31,455 nt of DNA. Origin: Actinomycetes bacterium. Lineage in GTDB: Bacteria > Actinomycetota > Actinomycetes > S36-B12. Position 1 is the stretch's first letter, and every line of letters starts with the position of its first letter. The notes beneath the pieces were generated by a model. That model saw only the letters and a list, made by a program, of their open reading frames with translations. It was not told the DNA's origin and did not search any database. This document shows positions 25,657 to 31,455 of the stretch, one piece after another. A program made the translations under genes and the position numbers. The stretch is taken from positions 1 to 31,455 of the forward strand of contig JAUHZW010000002.1 of the NCBI GenBank assembly GCA_030425745.1. Direction: 5' to 3'.

Positions 25657-28600
25657 GCTCATTGAGTCGCACGGACCTCGATACCGCACTCGGCCTCACC
25701 CTCACCGATGAGCAGTGGGACGTCGTCTCCTGCCCGCTCGCCCCAGCCGTGATCGTCGCCGGTGCCGGCTCGGGCAAGACCACCTCCATGGCGGCTCGGG
25801 TGGCCTGGCTGGTCGGCAGCGGTCTGGTGCGGCCGGAGTCCGTGCTCGGTCTGACGTTCACCACCAAGGCGGCGGGCCAGCTCCTGGCCTCGATGCGATC
25901 GGCGATCCAGCGCCTCGTCGATGCGGGCATCGTTCCGGCCGTCGATGAGGAGGGCGAGCCGCTGGGTGAGCCCGAGGTGCTCACCTACCACGCCTTCGCC
26001 GCCCGCATCCTTGCCGAGCATGGGATCCGGATCGGACGTGAGCCGCGACCGGTCGTCCTCACTGCGGAGTCCCGGCACCAGTTGGCGTACCGGTTCGTCT
26101 GCCGCTCGACGCTGCCCCTGGCGGGTTTGGCACGTGACCCGGCGACGCTCACCTCTGATCTGCTGGCCCTCGACGATGAGCTGGCCGAGTTGGCCATTGA
26201 GCCGGAGGAGCTTCGGCGCTTCGATGACGATCTCGCGGCGACGCTGCAGGCCTACGATGCCGAGAAGCCGCTGCAGAAGACCGGCCGAGATCTGCTGGCC
26301 ACATCGACTCTGCGGTCAGTGCTCGCCGATCTCGTGCGTGACTGGCGCGCCGATAAGGCCGCCCGCGAGGTCATGGACTTCGCCGACCAGATCCGGCTCG
26401 CCGGTCGACTCGTCGATCGCTTCCCTGAGGTCGTGGCCGATCTGCGCCAGCGCCACGGCGCGGTGCTGCTCGACGAGTATCAGGACACCTCGATCGCCCA
26501 GCGCCGGCTGCTGCAGCGCATCTTCAGTGAGGCACACCCGGTCCTCGCCGTCGGCGATCCCTGCCAGGCCATCTACGGCTGGCGCGGGGCCAGCGTCGAC
26601 AACATCGAGAACTTCCCCGACCACTTCCCCGACGAGGGCGGTCGAGCGGACCGGTTCGCGTTGTCGCTCAACCGCCGTTCGGGGCCGAACGTGCTGGCTG
26701 TCGCGAACCGGGCCTCGGAACGGCTGCGCAGCGTGCACGCCGGGGTCCAGCCCCTCGGCGCCGGCGACAACGGCAAGGGCCCGGGCTCGGTGTCCTGCGC
26801 ACTGTTCACCACCTACGACGAAGAGGTCACCTGGGTCGTCGACCAGGTGATCGCAACCCAGTCATCTGGCGCGGCATGGCGCGACATCGCGATCCTCGGC
26901 CCGACGGGCCGTGATCTCACCCGGATCCAGACGGCCCTGCGTCGCCGCGGAGTGCCGACCCAGCTGGTCGGCGCTGCCGCGCTCCTCGCCCAACCGGCCG
27001 TGATCGACCTGCGGGCGATGCTCGAGCTCATCCATGATCCGTGCGCCAACCCGGCCTTCGTCCGGCTGGCTGCCGGACCCCGGTGGCGCATCGGAGCGCG
27101 CGACCTCGCCGCCCTCGGCCAGCGCGGCGATGAGCTCGCAGGCGGTCACGGTCGTCGTGAACATGCTGATCTGGCGTCAGCCCTTGATGAGGCGGTCGTC
27201 GGCAGTGATGTGGTCGATGTCATCTCGCTGACCGAGGCCCTCGCCGATCCCGGAGATCCACGGAACTACTCGCCCGAGGCGTATGAACGGTTCGCTCGCA
27301 TGGCGGCGGAGCTGGAGCATCTGCGCCGGCTCACGGGGGAGCAGCTTCCCGAGTTGATCCTGCAGGTCATGCGGGTGTCGGGGCTGGAGGTCGAGGTCAG
27401 CCTGCTCGAGGGCGATGAGGGTGCCCAGCAGCTGCACGCGCTCAATGCGTTCGTCGACCTCGCAGCGGACTTCACCGACGTCGATGGGCGAATCGGACTG
27501 GGCGCCTTCCTTTCTCGGTTGCGCGACGCTGAGCGGTTCGACATCGATCTGGAGCTCGAGGTCGGCGGCCCGGCGGACGCGGTCTCGCTCCTCACGGTGC
27601 ACAAGGCCAAGGGTCTTGAGTTCCCCTACGTCTTCGTGCCCTTCGTCTCCGAGATGTCCTTCCCGGGGGGCCGCGGCCGCTCGCAGTGGCCGACCAATGC
27701 GAAGGTCGTCCCGTGGCCACTGCGCCCGGACGCCGATCCTGCGCTCGCGGGGTTCCCGGTGCCGGGGGAGTCCCCGCGGGACAAGCACAAGAAGGCCTAC
27801 GACGACGTCCTGTCCCAGGTCACCGAACTGGAGAACGACCGCCTCGCCTACGTCGCATTCACCCGGGCGGAGCGCGGCCTGGCAGTCAGCGGCCACTGGT
27901 GGGGTCCGCACCAGAAGGATCCGCGGGGGCCGGCCCGCTTCCTCGAGACCGTCCACGAGGCCTGTCTGGCGGGTGAGGGAGAGGTCGTGCACTGGGCTCC
28001 GCCGCCGGACGACGGTGCCACCAATCCGCAGCGCGACCGTGCCGCTGAGCCGGTGCCGTGGCCGTCCGTGCCGGATCCGACCTACGGCGATCGGCTCCGC
28101 GAACTCGCCGAGCGCGTGCGCTCCGCTGCACCGATCCAGCCCGGTCTGCCAGGCCTGGAGAGTCCCGCGGCTGATCCGGTCGCGCAGCAGACCGCCCGCC
28201 GGATCGAGGAGTGGGACGTGCTGACAGCAGTCCTGCTGGAGGAGGCGCGTGCCCGCCGCTCCACCGATCACACGGTGCGCCTCCCGGCGTCCGTCTCGGC
28301 GAGCCAGCTGATGCGGGCGCTGACCGATCCGGAGGCCGCGGCCCGCGATCTCGCCAGGCCGATGCCCCAGCAGCCGAGTCGGGCTGCTCGGCGCGGCACC
28401 GAGTTCCATGCGTGGGTCGAGACCCGCTTCGGACAGCAGTCGCTGCTCGATCCGGAGGATCTCCCCGGAGCCGCGGACGCCGAGATCACCAGCGACGCGC
28501 AGCTCGCCGAGCTCAAGTCGGCGTTCGAACGCAGCCCCTACGCCGATCGGGAGCCGCTCGGCGTGGAGGTGCCCTTCGCCCTCGTGCTCGGCGGCCGGGT

Positions 28601-28835
28601 GGTGCATGGCCGCATCGATGCCGTGTTCCCGGCCGCGGACGGATACGAGGTCGTGGACTGGAAGACGGGTTCCGCGGCCGGGGTCGATCCCCTGCAGTTG
28701 GCGATCTATCGACTCGCATGGGCGCAGCGGGCCGGTGTCTCCGTCGACGAGGTGGGGGCGGCCTTCCTGATCGTCGCCACCGGAGAGATCCTCCGGCCGG
28801 ATACCGACGCGGCGGTCGAGGCCCTCCAGGCCTGA
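25653..28835 (+). CDS. adnB: AdnB-type helicase-nuclease subunit
   Basis: A 1060-residue partner of the preceding gene. Motor motifs: GAGSGKT (37-43), LTFTTKAA, DEYQD (274-278), GDPCQAIYGWRGAS, SLLTVHKAKGLEFPYVF and AYVAFTRAERGL. The C-terminal PD-(D/E)xK nuclease has RRGTEFHAWVE, Asp989 in GRIDAV, D1002-W-K1004 and the QLAIYRLAW helix. No Fe-S cysteine cluster is seen, in contrast to AdnA. Both subunits keep intact ATPase and nuclease residues, so a dual-motor, dual-nuclease enzyme is predicted. GTG 25653 is set by its 4-base overlap with the adnA stop. It ends 4 bp before the stop of the convergent acyltransferase gene. Confidence 0.93.
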   Translation: MSSLSRTDLDTALGLTLTDEQWDVVSCPLAPAVIVAGAGSGKTTSMAARVAWLVGSGLVRPESVLGLTFTTKAAGQLLASMRSAIQRLVDAGIVPAVDEEGEPLGEPEVLTYHAFAARILAEHGIRIGREPRPVVLTAESRHQLAYRFVCRSTLPLAGLARDPATLTSDLLALDDELAELAIEPEELRRFDDDLAATLQAYDAEKPLQKTGRDLLATSTLRSVLADLVRDWRADKAAREVMDFADQIRLAGRLVDRFPEVVADLRQRHGAVLLDEYQDTSIAQRRLLQRIFSEAHPVLAVGDPCQAIYGWRGASVDNIENFPDHFPDEGGRADRFALSLNRRSGPNVLAVANRASERLRSVHAGVQPLGAGDNGKGPGSVSCALFTTYDEEVTWVVDQVIATQSSGAAWRDIAILGPTGRDLTRIQTALRRRGVPTQLVGAAALLAQPAVIDLRAMLELIHDPCANPAFVRLAAGPRWRIGARDLAALGQRGDELAGGHGRREHADLASALDEAVVGSDVVDVISLTEALADPGDPRNYSPEAYERFARMAAELEHLRRLTGEQLPELILQVMRVSGLEVEVSLLEGDEGAQQLHALNAFVDLAADFTDVDGRIGLGAFLSRLRDAERFDIDLELEVGGPADAVSLLTVHKAKGLEFPYVFVPFVSEMSFPGGRGRSQWPTNAKVVPWPLRPDADPALAGFPVPGESPRDKHKKAYDDVLSQVTELENDRLAYVAFTRAERGLAVSGHWWGPHQKDPRGPARFLETVHEACLAGEGEVVHWAPPPDDGATNPQRDRAAEPVPWPSVPDPTYGDRLRELAERVRSAAPIQPGLPGLESPAADPVAQQTARRIEEWDVLTAVLLEEARARRSTDHTVRLPASVSASQLMRALTDPEAAARDLARPMPQQPSRAARRGTEFHAWVETRFGQQSLLDPEDLPGAADAEITSDAQLAELKSAFERSPYADREPLGVEVPFALVLGGRVVHGRIDAVFPAADGYEVVDWKTGSAAGVDPLQLAIYRLAWAQRAGVSVDEVGAAFLIVATGEILRPDTDAAVEALQA

Positions 28836-28839
28836 TGGC

Positions 28840-30138
28840 TCAGCGGTCCGGATCGCGGGGCAGGTCGCGCACGTCGATCGGCTGGACGTCGATCGGCTCT
28901 GCGCTGTCGCCCACGTGCTCGGCCTCCGCGATGGCCTCCCCGGCCTCCTCGGTCGGCCGCGGGCGAATGCCGATGCGGTCGCGCAGCCACTCGCGGGCCG
29001 GCTCCTCCACGAACCGCCACATCAGCCAGGCGATGATGAGTGCCCCGGCCACCAGGCCGATGACCGCGATGGCGTAGAGGAAGCCGCCGTCGATCCCGAC
29101 CGCTCGCAGGCCGGCGCGCCACAGCCCGAACCACACCAGGTGCGTCATGTACAGCGAGTAGGAGATGAAGCCGCCGAGCACGAGGGTCCTCGTCGACAGG
29201 AACCGGGCGAGTCCGCGCCGCGATAGCGCCAGGGCCCCGATCCACGCGATGAGCAGCGGGACGAGCAGCAGATGGAAGTACGGCGGCAGCGGCTCGACGT
29301 CGCCGCCCAGATCGATCTCGCCGGCCTGAGCCGGGCCCCAGCTGCCCAGGAAGATCGCCCCGATCACCACGAGCACCGGCAGGATCACCGACAGCGTCGT
29401 CGCGAACCGCTCTGTGCGCGGGGCCGGATCCGCGTCGCGGGCTCCGTCCGGCAGGAAGCGCAGAACGATCAGGTAGGTGATCGCTCCTGCCGTGAACTCG
29501 GTGAGGATCCGGAACGTCGAGCCCCAGTTGTCGGTGTAGTACGGGTCCGTCGTCGACAGTCCGTAGATGACCAGGGGGAGGAGTACGACGACCCACGAGA
29601 CGGCCAGCAGTCGGGTCGAGAACCGGTGGTGCAGCTTCCACAGGAGGAGCACCAGCAGCGGGAAGAGCAGGTAGGCCAGCCACTCCATCGACAGCGACCA
29701 GGCGACGAAGTTCCAGCCGCGCTGCGGATCCGGTCCCCACTCCTGGATGAGCAGCAGGTTCTTGATGAAGTCGACGGGATTGAGCCAGTCCCGGTCAGCT
29801 GCCTCACCGGTGACGCGTGCCTGGGCGATGACGGCAGCGCCGGCCACGAACAGCATCACCAGATGGACCGGATAGATGCGGGCGAGGCGCAGGTACCAGA
29901 AGTTCAGGGTGCCGCGGTTCTGCAGCGCCGGACCCAGCCGGTGCAGGTAGGTGTGGGTCAGGATGAATCCGGAGAGGGGGAAGAACAGGTCGACGCCCAG
30001 TCGGCCCACCCGCAGCACATCGGCGAAGCCGGCGAACAGCAGTCCGAGCTGGTTCAGGGGGCCCTGCAGGTGGTAGAGCAGCACCCAGGCTGCCGCGATG
30101 AAGCGGATGCCGGTGAGCTGCCGGATGAACACGTTCAC
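28840..30138 (-). CDS. Acyltransferase-3 family membrane protein (OafA-like)
   Basis: A 432-residue polytopic membrane protein of the acyltransferase-3 family, which O-acetylates or O-acylates surface glycans, lipids or secondary metabolites. Evidence: RQLTGIRFIAAAWVLLYHLQG at the N-terminus with His23 as the likely conserved histidine, GRLGVDLFFPLSGFILTHTY, the FWYLRLARIYPVHLVMLF segment, about ten hydrophobic segments and the FISYSLYMTHLVWFGLWR motif. There is no SGNH domain. The C-terminal 45 residues are acidic and contain a small tandem repeat (PIDVQPIDV). GTG 30138 starts directly before the domain. The substrate cannot be told from sequence; no glycan gene cluster surrounds it. Confidence 0.9.
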   Translation of the reverse strand: MNVFIRQLTGIRFIAAAWVLLYHLQGPLNQLGLLFAGFADVLRVGRLGVDLFFPLSGFILTHTYLHRLGPALQNRGTLNFWYLRLARIYPVHLVMLFVAGAAVIAQARVTGEAADRDWLNPVDFIKNLLLIQEWGPDPQRGWNFVAWSLSMEWLAYLLFPLLVLLLWKLHHRFSTRLLAVSWVVVLLPLVIYGLSTTDPYYTDNWGSTFRILTEFTAGAITYLIVLRFLPDGARDADPAPRTERFATTLSVILPVLVVIGAIFLGSWGPAQAGEIDLGGDVEPLPPYFHLLLVPLLIAWIGALALSRRGLARFLSTRTLVLGGFISYSLYMTHLVWFGLWRAGLRAVGIDGGFLYAIAVIGLVAGALIIAWLMWRFVEEPAREWLRDRIGIRPRPTEEAGEAIAEAEHVGDSAEPIDVQPIDVRDLPRDPDR

Positions 30139-30204
30139 GTGGGGTTCCCTGGGCCGTTGCCTGTCGTCCGGCCATCGTGGCACGCGCAGCGCCCGACCCC
30201 CGGT

Positions 30205-30210
30205 TAGGCT
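30205..30210 (+). promoter_or_regulatory. -10 element consistent with a leaderless nudC transcript
   Basis: TAGGCT matches TAnnnT and ends 8 bp before a GTG at 30219. The usual distance from -10 to the transcription start would put +1 at or next to that GTG, and no SD is visible, so a leaderless mRNA is likely. No convincing -35 is present. Confidence 0.45.
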
Positions 30211-30218
30211 CGCTGACC

Positions 30219-31163
30219 GTGGCCCTCCTCGACACCCTCATGCTCGCCCGGTCCGACGTCGATCGCTGCGCGGAGCGCCGGGGCGACGAGGAGTGGATCA
30301 CCTCCCTGCTGGCCGACGAGCGCTCCCGCGTGACGTGCGTGAACGGGGGTGGGGCCCCGATCAGCAGTGATGACGGCACGGTTCGGCTGCGCAGCCGGTC
30401 GGTCCTGGAGACCGACGCGCGCCCGCAGGACCTCTCCTTCCTCGGCATCGATGATGACGACGTCGCGTGGTTCGCTGAGCACGTTCCGGATCGAGACTGC
30501 CACCCCGATCTGGAGTGGGGTGAGCTGCGCACCATCGGGTCGCTGCTCGACGACCGCGATGCCGGCCTGCTCGTGACGGCGGTCGCGCTCGACAACTGGC
30601 GTGCCAACCATCAGCGGTGCCCCAAGTGCGGTGCGCTCACCCTGCCGAAGCAGGCGGGCTGGTCGCGGCGCTGTGCGGGCTGTGACTCCCAGCACTTCCC
30701 GCGCACCGACCCGGCCGTGATCGTGCTGGTCCGTGACGATGAGGATTGCGCCCTGCTCGGCCGGCAGGGGCGCTGGCAGGAGGGCTGGTTCTCGACCCTC
30801 GCCGGCTTCGTCGACCCGGGGGAGTCGGCAGAGGCCGCGGTGCGCCGTGAGGTGCAGGAGGAGTCCGGGGTGATCATCGGTGACGCAGTCGATGACGTCG
30901 AGTACCTCGGCAGTCAGCCGTGGCCGTTCCCGGCATCGCTCATGCTCGGGTACCACGCGCGGGCGGTGGGCACGGACATCGTCGTCGACGGGGTCGAGAT
31001 CGCGGAGGCCCGCTGGTTCTCCCGCGAGGAGTTGGTGCGTGAGTGCGAGGAGGGCACCGTGCGGCTGCCCCCGGACATCTCGATCGCGCGGCGCCTCATC
31101 GAGCGCTGGTACGGCGGGGAGCTGCCCGGCGACTGGTCACGCCCCCTCGGCGCCAAGCGCTGA
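30219..31163 (+). CDS. nudC: NudC-type NAD(H) pyrophosphatase (Nudix hydrolase)
   Basis: A 314-residue Nudix hydrolase that splits NADH (and in some bacteria NAD-capped RNA 5' ends) to NMNH and AMP. A variable N-terminal domain precedes the zinc ribbon C134/C137 and C152/C155. The Nudix box runs from Gly196 to Val218, with G196, E202, REVQEE (210-215) and G217. The NudC-specific SQPWPFPxS motif follows the box, which separates it from general Nudix enzymes. GTG 30219 fits a leaderless start behind TAGGCT; ATG 30177 would add 14 residues. Its place between adnB and the mycoredoxin fragment is as in mycobacteria. Confidence 0.93.
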   Translation: MALLDTLMLARSDVDRCAERRGDEEWITSLLADERSRVTCVNGGGAPISSDDGTVRLRSRSVLETDARPQDLSFLGIDDDDVAWFAEHVPDRDCHPDLEWGELRTIGSLLDDRDAGLLVTAVALDNWRANHQRCPKCGALTLPKQAGWSRRCAGCDSQHFPRTDPAVIVLVRDDEDCALLGRQGRWQEGWFSTLAGFVDPGESAEAAVRREVQEESGVIIGDAVDDVEYLGSQPWPFPASLMLGYHARAVGTDIVVDGVEIAEARWFSREELVRECEEGTVRLPPDISIARRLIERWYGGELPGDWSRPLGAKR

Positions 31164-31176
31164 CCCGCCGCTGACG

Positions 31177-31236
31177 CCGAAACCTGCAGGTACCGTCACA
31201 ACCGTGTGATCTTGTGACGGTACCTGCAGGTTTCGG
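31177..31236. repeat. Perfect 25-bp inverted repeat with 10-nt loop
   Basis: Left arm 31177-31201 and right arm 31212-31236 are exact reverse complements; the loop is CCGTGTGATC. Each arm itself contains the 10-bp palindrome ACCTGCAGGT. It begins 13 bp after the nudC stop, lies between two convergent genes, and could terminate both, but it is much longer and more perfect than the other terminators here, suggesting a dispersed palindromic element. Confidence 0.9.
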
Positions 31237-31244
31237 TGAAGTGC

Positions 31245-31373
31245 GCTCACTCCTCAGCCCAGGCGGGTGGATGGGCCTGTCCTTGCGGGGCTCGCTGAGC
31301 TCACTCCTCAGCCCAGGCCTGCCCATGGGCCTGTCCTTGCGGGGCTCGCTGAGCTCACTCCTCAGCCCAGGCC
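31245..31373. repeat. 54-bp tandem repeat derived from the mycoredoxin gene end
   Basis: Units start at 31245, 31299 and 31353. Copies one and two are identical except for a 6-bp block at unit positions 21-26 (GGGTGG versus CTGCCC). The third is a partial match of about 21 bp that overlaps the last codons and stop (31362-31364) of the leftward mycoredoxin gene. The first two copies lie outside the gene, after its stop. Confidence 0.9.
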
Positions 31374-31455
31374 GAGATGCTCCTTCACCTGCTTGATCGA
31401 CGGGTTCGTCGCGAACGACCCGTCCGGAAACTGCAGCGTCGGCACGGTCTGGTTG
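31362..31455 (-). CDS. Mycoredoxin/glutaredoxin family protein, C-terminal 30 residues
   Basis: The reverse strand from the right edge reads a frame ending in TGA at 31364-31362. The visible residues include NQTVPTLQFPDGSF, then TNPSIKQVKEHLG. The TVPT cis-proline and the GS..TNPS segment are typical of glutaredoxin-fold mycoredoxins, which reduce mycothiol-mixed disulfides. The CxxC active site lies beyond the window. Position next to nudC agrees with the actinobacterial order nudC - mycoredoxin - uvrD2. Confidence 0.8.
   Translation of the reverse strand, partial: NQTVPTLQFPDGSFATNPSIKQVKEHLGLG

Noticed and set aside
27177..28607. A 476-codon reverse-strand frame in adnB
   Set aside because: Antisense to motor and nuclease motifs of AdnB, with no domain evidence.

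Overview
The window is 31.5 kb of high-GC DNA with dense gene packing. GTG starts are common, ATGA/GTGA stop-start overlaps mark operons, and the gene set is typical of a mycothiol-containing actinomycete: a mycoredoxin fragment, AdnA/AdnB, MoeZ, a 180-kDa-class NAD-glutamate dehydrogenase, a DUF6459 (Rv3235-like) protein and WS/DGAT. From memory, the series secA - Rv3235-like - WS/DGAT - moeZ - adnA - adnB - nudC - mycoredoxin follows the order seen around Rv3240c to Rv3198A in mycobacteria, with insertions. I cannot name the genus. No tRNA, rRNA, CRISPR array, insertion sequence or prophage was seen.

Layout. 1-4202: 5' end of a ComF-like gene and a GNAT-LuxR fusion gene, both leftward, then secA rightward behind a structured leader. 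4199-5925: a DUF6459 gene, an AT-richer divergent control region with DnaA-box-like sites, an unrecognised conserved-looking gene, and a small HTH_17 regulator. 6086-10549: four closely spaced rightward genes, namely a SAF/CpaB-like membrane protein, a MinD/CpaE-like P-loop protein with an atypical Walker A, a WS/DGAT acyltransferase and a patatin-like lipase. 10550-16132: DUF2505, then the giant NAD-GDH. 16219-17767: an apparent MazE/MazF fusion relic, then moeZ. 17855-19171: a repeat-containing exported protein behind a leader hairpin, ending in a terminator-like stem-loop. 19210-22329: a CDGSH iron-sulfur protein, a NIL-domain protein and a large membrane protein with a degenerate kinase-like domain. 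22390-28835: adnA-adnB. 28840-31455: an acyltransferase-3 membrane protein, nudC, a repeat-rich intergenic region and the 3' end of a mycoredoxin gene.

How the parts fit. SecA drives protein export. The WS/DGAT-patatin pair looks like a storage-lipid synthesis and turnover unit. AdnA and AdnB form one heterodimeric motor-nuclease for processing double-strand breaks. MoeZ supplies activated sulfur to carrier proteins. NudC and mycoredoxin belong to nucleotide and redox housekeeping.

The most unusual signals are: a possible leaderless leader ORF with tandem hairpins before secA; an SD-sequestering hairpin with an upstream ORF whose stop overlaps the start of the exported repeat protein; the MazE-MazF chimera; degenerate active sites in three proteins (P-loop ATPase, WS/DGAT, kinase-like domain); and a set of repeats at gene 3' ends (30-bp and 54-bp periods that include stop codons) together with two long inverted repeats.
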